Source: Viscum album
Taxonomy: Eukaryota; Streptophyta; Magnoliopsida; Santalales; Viscaceae
DNA: 64,000 nucleotides
Reading direction: 5' to 3'
Assembly: GCA_963277665.1 (NCBI GenBank)
Contig: OY728123.1
Span: forward strand, 633,080,915 to 633,144,914
Shown here: in pieces, positions 24,901-35,951 of the stretch
How the letters are laid out: the number at the start of each line of letters is the position of its first letter
Numbering within the stretch: position 1 is the first letter of the stretch
Made by a program: the position numbers and the translations under genes
The notes under the pieces: model-generated
What the model saw: only the letters and a program-made list of their open reading frames with translations
Told to the model about the DNA's origin: nothing
Database searches by the model: none

Positions 24901-27689
24901 AAAAATTTCTATTACACGAAATAAAATGTAACATTAATAGAATATAAATATATATATATATATAATGGAACCATATACAATTCATGCATGATCCATCACA
25001 TGGTATATAAATTTTCCCATTAGAAAAAAACATTTTTACATTATAGTATAAAATTTCATAGAACTAGATTAATTGGAAACATAAGGAAAATTTTAAATTA
25101 TATAAGGACTCCCAAATCTTTATAGAACTATAATAGTCATTACCACAAATATTTTTGATAACTACCTTGTGAGCACCAACAAATATTAACTTTGGAAAAT
25201 ACACACCACCTCTATATCAACTGATTCTACCTTTTAACATTACATTGTATCTTTAGATAAAAAACACATTGTAAAAAATCATGAGCATGGATGAGTATAT
25301 ACATACTCAGTAATAAGCCTATTAAAAATAATGATAAGGCTAAGAAAAATGTTTTCATGAACTCTAGAATAGTATGGGTACATAAATTAGCATTAATAGT
25401 AATCTTGGTATTATTTATACAAGATGTATCAAGGATAAATATAATTATCATTCATCTCACCTATAATCCGTAAATGTATATATCTCAAAAGAAACTAGTG
25501 ATTCCTAGTGTACTGAAAAGATCATAAATTCATAAGTGGGTTACCTAAATACATGCATTGTCTCAATGGGAACCATATGGTGTCTAACATCTTATATGTC
25601 TTGATGTGCCTAAACTACATAGTAATTAAAAGTTCCACACTAACACTAGTAACCATAAAGGATGGATCACTCATTTTTGATGTATGAATTAAAGTAAAAG
25701 GAGTTAAACAATATAAAAAAGGATCTATAAAAAATAATTTTAAGGTTTCCATTGAATAAAATAGAGTCCAAATATTTAAATAATATCTAAATATATATTT
25801 TTCACATATAACTACACAAAATCACTTCAATGAAAATATAATTGGGGTCCTCTTCCCAACTGAAGTGTACATGTTTTTTTGTGAATACCAAATACCCAAT
25901 AAGAAGTTAATTTTAGAAGGGAGAGTAACTAACTCCATTGTTATAAGACCCAAAATCCAACTATATGTCATAGTATTGAAAAAATTAATTTTTTTGGGTG
26001 AACTAAAATGAGTTGGTGCCAATGGTGTAGTACCCCAATGTTGATCTGTATGGAAAATGACCAAAATTAAGGGGAGATTATTGAATTGGGGGGGGGGGGG
26101 TAGTAACCCGTCTTCTACACCTGACCAAGGGAGATCATGATCCAATGTACACTCTATTGAGTATAATTATTGTCCATATATATCTATAGATAATTAATCT
26201 ACATGAATTTATATGTTTATCACATTTTATGCTGAAGACTTATATACCATATTTACCAACGTGAAAAAATGCTTTAGAAAGGATGTACAAGTTCCCAAAT
26301 CCAAGTCCCAAGAATAATGATATGATGTTGCACTAGGTATGGTAGAATACATGGGATGTACTCTGGGTGTCCATAATATGTTTCTTCATATCAATATACT
26401 TGTTAGGAAACAATATTTACATAGTGTATATAGTTTTACCTACCCAAAGTGTTTATTCAGGTACATTTAATTTGAGACTTGGGTGGTGAAAAAATTAAAA
26501 TCATATTATTATAATAAATTTAAAATTATTCATATACAGACCACATGATGTGTCCTAGGGAGGGTGAGACACATTTAGGCCTAACCATATCACATAGAGT
26601 GTACTATCACGGAGGCCAAGCCATTTACAAGTAATTTTAGAAGTCTTATGGAACAAACCACCCATCGTTAGTGTTGGTGTAGAATGAAGGTAGGTTATAT
26701 CAGTACATTACATGATCGATAGCTTAAGTGTCATGAGAAAACATAGATAACCCACCTAAATAATACATGAATAAATCATAACAAGGATTCATGGGTGTTC
26801 CTAGTCCCCACAGGTTGGTGACTAGAACATAGACATCAAAAAACATTAAGGAATGATTTTCTATTAGAGTAACTCAGCAAGGAAGAACATCAGATACAAT
26901 GAAATAAACAGACATAATTCTAAATTTACCTAATATAGAAAGCAAAAAAAGTAAAATGATACAAGAATAAAATTTTTTCGTTATCTAAATTCATCATATG
27001 AGAACAAAAATACATCATCCTAAAAACTACATGAAACAGTTGATCAAAACTTTACCAGTCACTGACAAATACCATTTGTTGACAATAAAGATCATCCTAT
27101 ACTACCAATCTATTCTATTCCATTCTAAAAAATAGAATAATAAAATCAGAAAATTCAATATGTAAAAGTTATTGTGTAAGAAAAACATCCCAATAGGATT
27201 CCACCAAATCACTTCATAACAATTCCATATCAAATAATCAAAGTATTCTCAATTTAACATAAAAAATTACATGAAAATACTTTCATATATCATATGAAAA
27301 AATGATTTGTAAAAAATTTAGTGGCTATAATAAAATAAGTATACAGAACATTTTCATCAAAACAATCATGGATATGAATACCCATAAAAATAGACTTGTG
27401 TAATTTATTTACAATATTATATTATATAAAACATTTCAATTATCAAAAACCAATCAAATAAATATGGTTATGACACATAAGGATAGGATTGTATAGGGAT
27501 TCCTAGACATCTCAATGATGTATGGATATTAGTGTACACAAAATATGTGGTCCCATGAATTAGGATAAAATGATAAATGCCATATAATAGACTCTCATAC
27601 CCTAATTAGTTCAAAAATAATTTTCAAATTCAATCCATTTCAAGGTATAGATAATACAGACCGAACATGTGTTCTTCCAAACAAACTAC
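21911..27689. other. Decayed DNA without recognised genes
   Basis: Six-frame reading gave no family assignment. Open stretches such as 23691-23975 (plus) and 25822-26145 (minus) have no recognisable domain; the second runs over a poly-G tract that yields Pro residues. A TA tract lies at about 24945-24963. If the LTR edge at 27701 is real, gag-pol of a minus-strand copia element should lie here, but I could not read it. Confidence 0.4.
26088..26100. repeat. Poly-G run (13 G)
   Basis: Thirteen consecutive G on the plus strand in very AT-rich DNA. Likely a slippage product; prone to length errors in assembly. Confidence 0.9.
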
Positions 27690-27700
27690 CTTTGATACCA
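27690..27700 (-). promoter_or_regulatory. PBS-like site next to an LTR edge (minus-strand copia type)
   Basis: The minus strand reads TGGTATCAAAG, one mismatch from the tRNA-iMet PBS TGGTATCAGAG. It directly abuts ...CTAACA (27701 onward is tgttagtcatag on the plus strand). The join CTAACA-TGGTATCA is the usual 5' LTR/PBS junction of plant copia elements. Confidence 0.55.
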
Positions 27701-28265
27701 TGTTAGTCATAGAAAAAAACATACAGGGGATATCATTCCTTTCAGTAATTATCATATCATATTATAAAATAAATAATTTAATCTGATCCATGTTTGAGTT
27801 TCAATATCACAATATAAAATTTCGAAAAAAGAATATAAAATGGGTTTTTATAATAACTCATGTCTTTAAAAAAATTCATTCTAGTATCATATATCATTTC
27901 TTTCCATAAATTAGTAGTTTTTTTCACTATATAATTTTCTTTATATCAAATCCTTTTTCCAGAAATGAAAATGTTATTTTAAATTCCTTACCCAACGTGG
28001 TTAACACACAAACACACATCTTCATTTGGAAATACTCCTAAATTCTATATATTTTAATATTTAATTTAAACAAATAATTTAGTCAATAAGAAATTCTGTA
28101 GAAAATTGGAAACATTATATCTTGATCATCATTCACCCAATTAGAGATCCAATAATCTTGACTCAATGGATATAATTATCAAGGAAGAATCATAAAATTA
28201 TAATCATCATGTGAACTTCTATATCAGATATTTAAAATGCAACTAACCACACTAAATGATTATTA
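27701..28265 (-). repeat. Putative copia 5' LTR, 3' part, broken by E2 insertion
   Basis: It starts at the PBS-adjacent edge TG (plus orientation) and has no recognised end before E2 begins at 28266. If the LTR is real, it should resume after E2 at 38594; a candidate outer edge ending in aaca is near 38655. No second copy was found in the window. Confidence 0.35.
28262..28265. other. E2 target site duplication, left copy (ATTA)
   Basis: ATTA immediately before the LTR edge, matched by ATTA at 38594-38597 just outside the other LTR. Gypsy elements normally duplicate 5 bp; four are identical here. Confidence 0.6.
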
Positions 28266-29040
28266 TGACAAACCTGCATTCATTACAAACATAAACATGA
28301 TTTATTACATAAAACATCACTTGATAAAACAAATAAGATCGAGATGTTTTGTGTATTTGGGGATTAGGATCATTACATAAAAAATTAAAACTTGAAATAC
28401 AACATCTTTATTGAAAACTTCCTTTACATGACCACTACATTCCATCATACGTAGCATTGCATGGGATAACCTGAGGACATGCATAAGAAAAGGGTGAGCT
28501 ATAAATCCCAGTAAGGGATTACACATGTAATAACATGAGGTGTACAATACATGGTAGAAAATATGCATATAAATAGAGAATAAGAAGAACATTAACATAA
28601 AGGAATGATAAATCATGATAATCATAACATGGAAATGTGGGAACAACACTTAATATGGAATTAGCATGAGCCAAGGCTCATTGCACATGGGGAATGAGTA
28701 AATCCTCATTTCACATAAAGCACAATTAAACCCTTATTTCACTTGAATTAGAATTAGTAAACACTCATTTCACATGACGTATCATGATACTATACATTAC
28801 CCAATGCATTGGAGTTCTATAAGGGAACACCCTTCTTAAACATTTCATTTCATGCATAAGTGTGCCACATGGATCATAAAACATGGATTCATAAAACATA
28901 ATAATTTATTCCATGATAAAGGAATGTGGAATTCATACATGAAAATTTATAATCAATAAGTAAATGTGAATAAAGGTGAATACCCTTGATGGATAAATGG
29001 GCATGTTATTCACTACACAGTGACATTGGCTTAGAAAATT

Positions 29041-29064
29041 GGTGCGATTTCGGCAGCGTAACGG
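29041..29064. promoter_or_regulatory. CpG-rich 24-nt block, identical in both E2 LTRs
   Basis: Starts ggtgcgatttcgg and ends agcgtaacgg, with four CpG. The same 24 bases stand at 36727-36750. With about 12 percent LTR divergence, and CpG sites usually lost fastest by methylation, full identity is notable. It lies downstream of the TATA box in R or U5. Role unknown. Confidence 0.6.
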
Positions 29065-29585
29065 CATGCCATAAGAATTAATAAAAATGGTTGATGAGAG
29101 AGAAAGGGGTTCCTCATCATATTTACATGTAATGGACTATAAGGAGGTTATATAGATACATGTCCCAACAATTGTAGTGGAATTCTGATTCATGATACAA
29201 AAGTATTGCTTGAATATAAAAGAGGAGAGAGAAGTTCTTTTTAGAATTTTGGCATAGTAACCGGTGTACATTGGAGGCATTTAATGAGAGATAAAGGGGT
29301 ATCCCATCATTAAAACATAAAGAGGGATGTATGAGGGAGGTGTTAAACCATACCCCAACATTCATAATTGAAATTAGAATGGCAAAACAACTTAAATAAA
29401 ATTGGACAAAAATGAGAAAGGAAGAAAAACCCTTAATTGGAAGTGTGCTTCCAAAGGATAGAGATAGGCTTGTGGGAGCCTTCTTGGGATATTGGGGAAC
29501 ATTGGGAGGATTCTAGAGAGAGTTGGGAAGATGTTGGACGAACTCCAATGGCTTTGAGTGAGGAGGAAGTGGGAGCATGGGTGGG

Positions 29586-29593
29586 TTTATATA
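29586..29593 (-). promoter_or_regulatory. TATA box of E2 3' LTR
   Basis: Minus strand CCTATATAAACCCAC, a good plant TATA box. It defines a U3 of about 1.3 kb. The matching site in the 5' LTR (37272-37279) has decayed to TATACAAA. Confidence 0.7.
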
Positions 29594-30423
29594 GGAAAGG
29601 TGAGGGAATTCATTATTATTTAGGTTTGGGACACTTTATATTAAATTCATACAAAACACAATCCATCCCATGGTTTTTGGAAAATGGAATAGGAAAACAA
29701 TATTTTATAAGTCCATATTCCGAACATCTTAAAATATTAGGGTTGCTTATGTGGTGGTGAGTCACAGTACCATGGAAATTAATTTCAAAAGACAAGGTGT
29801 TTAATAAGTCTTGAGGGGTCCATTAAGGCTTTGAAAACTAATCCAAATAAACCCAAAATAACATTATTTTAATGGTAAAAGATATATTGGATGAACATAA
29901 AGATTATAGTATTTTATTACATCACTATTGTGTCATTATGATGTAATAAAACACATTATATATTTAAACGGAATTTAATTTTTACTAAAACATTTGACAA
30001 TCTCAGAAAATTATGAAAAATTCACCATTAGATAATTTCTATGTCTTGATTCCAAAAATAACATTTATTTTATCTAAATAGTTATTTAAATAAGTTAATT
30101 TACACTTTTAAAATAAAAACTGACATTTATCGAAATTCACTGGTTTTGAAAAAATGGCTTTCAAACCATAATAAAAGTTATAATTGCATTCATACAATTA
30201 CATGATAATTTATATATAATAAAATAACTCTAATAATAATAATAATATTTTATTAAAATATTATTTAATTCAAAAATACCTTAATTTAATAAAATATATT
30301 TCTTAATTATATAATAACTAAAAACACCATTTGTACTTTAAAAACTATTTACAATGTATCAATAATGACAAGAAATTATATTCATTATTATATACATAAA
30401 AAATATTGTACATGAACATAGTA

Positions 30424-30693
30424 CTATCGATTAGTTACATAACCCCTTAAAACAGCCGTATAAGACTTAAGGGTAAGGTGTGCGATGGTGACAGACTCTT
30501 GGGGTGGCTCAGAAAACATCTCTCGAGTGGTTATTTCTATTAACTTCCACTTTTCCTGTAGACGGTCCCGTTTGAGCTTGAAATTATGAACCTCATCTTG
30601 GGATTGGTCAAGAGCGAAGCCCAATGATGCCACCTATTTTCTGAGCTCTGACAAATGGGCTTCGTATGGAGGAATTCTACTAGATGAGGCCAT
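30424..30693 (-). pseudogene. U3 reading frame in E2 3' LTR (89 codons, one stop)
   Basis: Sense-strand frame from ATG 30693-30691 to TAG 30426-30424, beginning MASSSRIPPYEAHLSELRK and ending RGYVTNR. The only defect is TAG at codon 20, where the other LTR has GAG. The central part is rich in Leu, Glu, Lys and Arg with heptad-like spacing (FALDQSQDEVHNFKLKRDRL), suggesting a coiled coil. No family is recognised, and there is no signal peptide or membrane segment. It starts 199 bases inside the LTR, in U3, so in this 3' LTR position it would lie at the 3' end of the element RNA, downstream of pol. Whether it was ever translated is inference. Confidence 0.6.
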
Positions 30694-30887
30694 CACTTCT
30701 TTTGTCTGTGTAATTTTGGATTTGTTAAAGCCCTATATTTATACTAATCATGTGATCATTATTCAACAACTATATTAGAAATGTTCAAAATTCTTAACAT
30801 AAAACCAATGAAGTTGAAATTTTATATAAACATAAAGAGACATTTAATTAGATCAAGAGGGATTTCCAATAATGAAATTTTGGGTCG

Positions 30888-32282
30888 TTACAGTATTCCC
30901 CCTGTAAGAAATTTCTCCCTCGAAATTTTCCTTTTCCCACACAAAAACAGATGTGGGTAACTTAGCTTCATCACGTCCTCATATTCCCAAGTCACTTCTT
31001 CAAACTTGTGGTTTCTCCACAAAACCTTGATGAGGGGGATTGTCTTATTTTGAAGAACTTTTTCTCTATGATATAATATCTTCACTGGTTTCTCCTCATA
31101 AGAAAGATTATCTTCCAATTTTACCACCTCAATAGAGAGTAAATGTGAAGGGTCCAGTATGTACTTCCTTAAGTGGGATACATGAAAGACATCATGTACT
31201 TTGGGCATTGTCGGTGGAAGTTCTAGTCGATGGGCCACAACCCCAACACGATCAAGAATCTCAATGGGGTCAATGTACCTTGGACATAACAACCATTTCT
31301 TTACAAACCTCATTCCATTATTCCACGGAGATATGCGTAGAAAAACCATATCTCCAACTTTAAACTCATGGTCTCGTCGACGATTATCTGCATAACTCTT
31401 CTATCGACTCTGGGGTGCCTTGATATGCTGCTGAATGGTTTTCACCTTCTCCACTATTTCCTCGACCATTTCTCGTCCAAGCAGCGTACGTTCACAGACC
31501 TCATCCCAACTTTCTGGTGTTATGCACCTTTTCTCATACAGGGCTTCATATGGTGTCATTTGGATGCTCGAGTGGAAACTGTTATTATAAGAGAACTCAA
31601 CCAGAGGAAGATGTAGATCCCATCCTCCATTGAAGTCCATTGAGCATGCTTTCGACATATCCTAAAGTGTTTGAATAGTCAGCTCGGATTGGCCATCAGT
31701 TTGAGGATGATAGGCCGTACCGATGTTCAGTTTAGTATTCAGATCATGTTGAAGACTCTTCCAAAGCATAGAAGTGAATATTGGATCTCAGTCAGACAAA
31801 ATAATTAGTGGTGCTCCATGCAACCATACCACTTACCTGATATATATCTGTGCCAGTTGATCTACTTATAAATCCTCCCAAATAGCAATGAAGTGTGCAG
31901 TATTTGTAAGACGATCCACAACAACCAAGATTGCATTGTTGCCTTTGGATGTTCTCGAAAGTACGGTGACAAAGTCCATGGTGATGCTTTCCCATTTCTA
32001 TTCTGGTATGGAAAATGGTTTCATTATCCCCTTAGACTTCTTCCTCTCTGCCTTCACTTGCTAACACACAAGGAACTTTGATGTATATTCAGCAATCTCC
32101 TTCTTCATATTATCCCACCAAATGTTTTCTCGGAGATCTTGATACATCTTTGTGCTCCCTGGGTGAATAGAGAAATTTGAACTATGTGCATCATCCAAAA
32201 GTTCATTCTTCAGCTCTGAAAATTATGGATCACATAGTCTTTTCCCAAACCGCACAATTCCTTCATCATTATCATTAAAATC
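30888..32282 (-). pseudogene. E2 integrase with GPF region and chromodomain
   Basis: Order on the minus strand: zinc finger DDAHSSNFSIHPGSTKMY ... FLVC*QVKAE, with both His kept, the first Cys replaced by Phe, and a stop after the second Cys. The catalytic core follows: TMDFVTVL (first Asp at 31974-31976), LSD*DPIFTS near 31790 (second Asp kept, next codon TGA) and HPQTDGQSELTIQ at 31681-31715 (Glu kept). Then come LPLVEFSYNN, TPYEALYEKRC, a degraded GPF motif (RYIDPIEIL), HDVFHVSHLRKY and a chromodomain (EEKPVKILYHRE...LIKVLWRNH...EEVTWE). Six or so stops break it. The final stop codon at 30888-30890 lies inside the LTR. Intact protein inserts cDNA; the chromodomain binds methylated histone tails in this clade. 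Confidence 0.93.
30894..30905 (-). promoter_or_regulatory. E2 polypurine tract
   Basis: The minus strand reads ACAGGGGGAATAC directly before the 3' LTR start TGTAACG. This purine run is the plus-strand primer site in LTR element replication. It is also coding: it specifies the last pol residues (TGGIL). Confidence 0.85.
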
Positions 32283-33083
32283 CTAGGATTTCCCTTTTTT
32301 GATAGCTTCCACTTTTTTATGAATTCCCACATCATCCTTTTGAGCATCCTTTAACCTTTCAAAAAGAGACGGTTGAAAAATCATTTGTGAAATGATTGAT
32401 GATGTTCCCTTATCTAGGATTCCCATGTCCATTTTCATCAAGTCTAAGATGATTGGATCCTTTTCAATTCTCATCATTGATAGAATCGCTAGATCCTTTC
32501 TACATAGGGCATCTGCCACCTTGTTCACTTTCCCAGGATGGTAATGGATTGAACAGTCATAATCCTTGATGAGATCTATCCATCTTCTCTGGCGTATATT
32601 AATCTCGTTTTGTGTGAATATATATTTAAGACTTTTGTGGTCAGTATATATCTCACATTTCTCTCCACAGAGATAATGCCGCCAGATTTTCAAGGCAACG
32701 ATCACCGCCGACAACTCTAGATCATGTGTTGGATAGTTTCTCTCATGGAATTTTAAACTTCATTGAGGCATATGATATCACTTTATCATTATTCATCATC
32801 ACACATCCTAAGCCTTTCATCAAAGAATCACTTAATACCACAAAACATTCCCCACTTGTGGGTAAAGTGAGCACGGGCGTAGTGATAATCCTCCTTTTCA
32901 ACTCCGTTATGCTTTCTTCGCATTCATCACTCCCAGAAAACTTTATTCCCTTTCGAGTTAACTTGGTAAGAGGGTTGGACAATCATGAGAAATTTCTCAT
33001 AAATCGTCGATAATATCCAGATAATCCCACGAAGCTATGAATATCTGTTACCGATATAGGCCTCAGCCATCCCTCAATTGCCT
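32283..33083 (-). pseudogene. E2 RNase H domain of pol
   Basis: After RT the text continues EAIEGWLRPISVTDIHSFVG with LSGYYRRFMRNFS (RT connection), then FSGSDECEESITELKRRIIT and PVLTLPTSGECFVVLSDSLM. The RNase H motifs are LSDS..KGLG (first Asp), [15 protein letters not shown] (Glu) and [12 protein letters not shown] (second Asp); all three catalytic residues are kept. [16 protein letters not shown] ends the domain. A 1-base deletion near 33085 and a compensating 1-base insertion near 32745 put 32745-33085 in another frame; a TGA stands before LSNPLTKLTRK. Confidence 0.92.
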
Positions 33084-33870
33084 CTATTTGGAGGGCTCCA
33101 CTGATATCCCATTGCTTGTGATGATATGGCCCAAGAATGAGACTTCCTTCAACCAAAACTCACACTTGTTGTACTTTGCATAGATCTTCTCATTGCGCAA
33201 AGTATCCAGTACAGTTCCTAAATGCTCCTCATGATCCTCTTTGGTTTTGGAGTATATTAGAATATCATCTATAAATACTACCAAAAATTTATCTAGGTAA
33301 ACTCTAAAGACTCTATTTATTAATTCCATGAAGATTGATGGAGTATTAGTGAGTCCGAAAGGCATTACTATGAATTCATAGTGCCCGTATCTTGTGTGAA
33401 AAGCAGTCTTGGGGATATCTTCCTTCTTTACCCTTACTTGATAATATCCCGACCGCAAGTCCACCTTGGAGAAGTAATGTGCTCCACAAAGCTGTCCGAA
33501 CAAGTCATCAATTATTGGGGGAGGATACTTGTTCTTTAACGTGATTTTGTTAAGTTCATGATAATCGATGCAAAGCCGCATTGACCCATCCTTCTTCTTG
33601 ATGAAGAGGACTGGTGCACCCCATGGTGAAGCACTTGGGCGTACAAACCCTTTATCTAGATTCTATTGTCATTGTTTCTTCAGCACTTCATGCCCTACAA
33701 CAACCATTCATTATAGAGTCTTGGATATTCGTAAAGCCCTAGGTATAAGTTCAATTGAGAATTCCACATCTTTTCATGGAGGAAGACCATACAGTTCCTC
33801 GGAAAACACTTCAGGAAATTCCCTCACAATAGGCATTTATTCAAGGGTGGTTTCTTCCTTGGACATAATC
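33084..33870 (-). pseudogene. E2 reverse transcriptase domain of pol
   Basis: The N-terminal part (about 33870-33582) reads [30 protein letters not shown] with several stops, then [20 protein letters not shown]. From 33581 to 33084 the frame is open for 165 codons: [60 protein letters not shown], then the catalytic [11 protein letters not shown] with both Asp at 33264-33269, and [13 protein letters not shown]. So the palm is intact at the active site. It fits the family in length and order; the enzyme copies the element RNA into DNA. A frame change separates it from protease near 33900. Confidence 0.95.
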
Positions 33871-33939
33871 ATCTGATCCAGATACACGTGCTCATAAGGA
33901 AGTAATATCCATACTTGAGATGATGGAGCTAAAGGAGAT

Positions 33940-34416
33940 TCATCTTCCTCCTTGTACTCGTAATGAATCGGGAGTTCGATTCTCCATATGGAGTGTGATT
34001 TCCCTCTCTTGACAATTTATGTTGGCTCTATATAAGGAAAGCCAATCCATGCCATGAATTGAATAAGATTCCCCTAGAGGGAATATTAAGAGGTTAGTTG
34101 GGAAATTCAATCCACAAATTATAACAGGGGAGGACCAATATTCATGGGATGCAATGATTTCCCCATTTTCCGTACTCACTGACATCTTCACTTCCATGAT
34201 TTTTGGTGGTACTGTTATTGTTCTACTAAACTTTCGAGATATAAAAGAATGCATAGAACTTGAATAAAAAAGTACGTTCACTATTCCTGAATGAATAACT
34301 AGCGTAACTATCACCACTTCATTGTAGGGGTTCACTTCGGCAGAAGTGATGGAAAAAGTTCTTCCTTTCTGCCTTGGAGGTTGTTGGTTGTCTCTGAAAA
34401 CCCTTGGATTAGGGCA
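33940..34416 (-). pseudogene. E2 protease domain, active site lost
   Basis: It continues in the gag frame. VTLVIHSGIVNVLFYSSSMHSF is the aspartic protease active-site region: where relatives have D-S/T-G-A after VLF, this copy has Y-S-S-S, so the catalytic Asp and the Gly are gone. The flap and C-terminal parts remain: VIICGLNFPTNLLIFPLGES and IHGMDWLSLYRANINCQERE (the usual ILGMDWL.....DC). The frame stops at 33940-33942 just before RT. The intact enzyme cuts the gag-pol polyprotein. Confidence 0.88.
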
Positions 34417-35436
34417 CTAATTTGCAAAATGACCTGGTTCTTTACATTTGTAGCATTGAACAATGCGTTGAGGATCGAAAGGAGTGTTCCTCTCCTCTGT
34501 CGCAGCCACGGGTCTTTCATGCTGATAGTTAACAGCTAGGCACCCTTCTCTTCTACACCTAAAGCATTTCCTAGTCCCCTTAAGGCAATTTCCAGGGTTC
34601 TTCTTTCCGCACTTTTGGAAAGTGGGGTGCTGGATCTTCTTAGCCCCGTTGGATTTATCCATCGAACCTCTAGAATTTAATTCTACCTTACACTTCATGT
34701 CCCCATGATACCCATGCGATTCTTCGATGTCCATTTCGATCTTGAGGGGACATTAGATAATTTCCTCATAGATGCCGAAGTCACGGATCGCTAATTCTTT
34801 ATGCAGGCTAGGCTTCAGGCCACTAAAGAAGTGGTCAACCTTGCATTCGGGGGTAAGGAAAAAGCCGGAAGAATATCGTACAAGCCTTGTGATGTTTTCC
34901 TCGTACACTACAATAGATTATTCGTTTTTTTTCTTGAGGGAATGAATGCCCATTTCCATCTTGAGACGGAGGGTGCACAGAAAATATTTATCGAAAAACA
35001 TCTTCCGGAAATCCTTCCATTTCAACACCTCAATCTCCTCCTCAGGATTATTATTTTTGATCAACCTCCACCATTGATCAGCTTCACCCTCCATACGATA
35101 AGCCACTAGGAGAAACATCTCTTGTTCAGAACATTGATGGATGGAGAAGATCATTTCAATGGAGTTGATCCATTTTTCAGCGATCGTGGGATCAGATGAT
35201 CCACTAAAAGTACGAGGCCTTTGTCTCCTGAAGCTCTCAATAGTGACTTATTCTTTCTTAGGGGGGTTTGGACGTTCCTCTTGACCCATGTTTCTATTCA
35301 ATTCTTGAGTTAGATGAGAGATAAGCATGACAAAGTTCGCGATTCCCGCTCCCATTGGATTGTGCATCTCATTAGTACAGTCATCACACTGATCTTCACA
35401 TCAGTTGTTAGCCCGAGTCCTCCTATTACCGGCCAT
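34417..35436 (-). pseudogene. E2 gag (capsid and nucleocapsid)
   Basis: Start chosen at ATG 35436-35434 (MAGNRRTRANN), the first ATG after the leader. One frame runs about 340 codons with five stops (35401-35403, 35248-35250, 34918-34920, 34753-34755, 34417-34419) and no frameshift. Capsid signatures are RQRPRTFSGSSDPTIAEKWI, AYRMEGEADQWWRLI and FRKMFFDKYF. The nucleocapsid has KCGKKNPGNCLKGTRKCFRC, whose first knuckle is damaged (REGCLAVNY, His missing), and a second knuckle CYKCKEPGHFAN cut by TAG before its last Cys. Gag forms the particle shell and binds the RNA. Confidence 0.93.
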
Positions 35437-35936
35437 TGGATAGAATAAAAGTAAAGTTAGGGGGTAACACATAAAGGGTAATCCAAAGAAAAAAGTTGAT
35501 GAATTATAAATAAACTTATATTTCCTTTACATATGAGTCTATAGGCTTAAATCTAGGCTTTTCATGATCTACATTCTAACATATATTACGAGGGGCATTT
35601 TTTTAATTCCCTTAATAAGGGTTCATACTAAGATTTCTAATTTATCAAAACATATCCCCCTGGTAGTGTCGTAACCAAGAGTGCAGTAAGGCCTGATGTT
35701 GTGCAGTAGTTCCTATTCGAGTCTAGCTCAAAGCGGTGTTTTACGATTTTACCCCAAGGATACATCTGTGCCAGAGCCGCCTATACCTTATCGTATCCAG
35801 ATAGGGATATATTTGTTTGATAAAACACTTACTTAGTACTTAACAAAAATTAGGGATGTTTTTATTATACCTAGTCTTGTCTCTAAGTCTTTACTAGGGT
35901 TTTCTAATCCTAATCCCAAAAATAACTAAACATATC
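35437..35936 (-). other. E2 5' leader with conserved block 35651-35815
   Basis: About 500 bases of non-coding leader between PBS and gag. The part 35651-35815 is shared with E1 (2036-2200) although the two LTRs are not alike. It is GC-richer than the rest and contains long identical runs. It is a candidate packaging or translation element. Confidence 0.8.
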
Positions 35937-35947
35937 CTCTGATACCA
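35937..35947 (-). promoter_or_regulatory. E2 primer-binding site (initiator tRNA-Met)
   Basis: Minus strand TGGTATCAGAG, perfect match to the tRNA-iMet 3' end complement, four bases from the LTR edge at 35952. Confidence 0.95.
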
Positions 35948-35951
35948 AGTA

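Larger units (their letters stand above)
28266..30892 (-). repeat. E2 3' LTR (2627 bp)
   Basis: Plus-strand edges are tgacaaacctgc at 28266 and gggtcgttaca ending at 30892, so on the element strand it starts TGTAACGACCC and ends GGTTTGTCA. It matches 35952-38593 end to end. It contains an intact TATA box (29586-29593), a CpG-rich block (29041-29064), an AAT microsatellite near 30232 and a decayed reading frame (30424-30693). The pol stop codon lies in its first five bases. Confidence 0.95.

Noticed and set aside
25822..26145. Open frame of 107 codons on the minus strand.
   Set aside because: It is held open by a poly-G tract and has no recognisable domain.
29437..29760. Antisense open frame of 107 codons in the E2 3' LTR, partly present in the 5' LTR (37180-37431).
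   Set aside because: It runs opposite to the element across its TATA region and has no domain; the part in the other LTR has different ends and indels.
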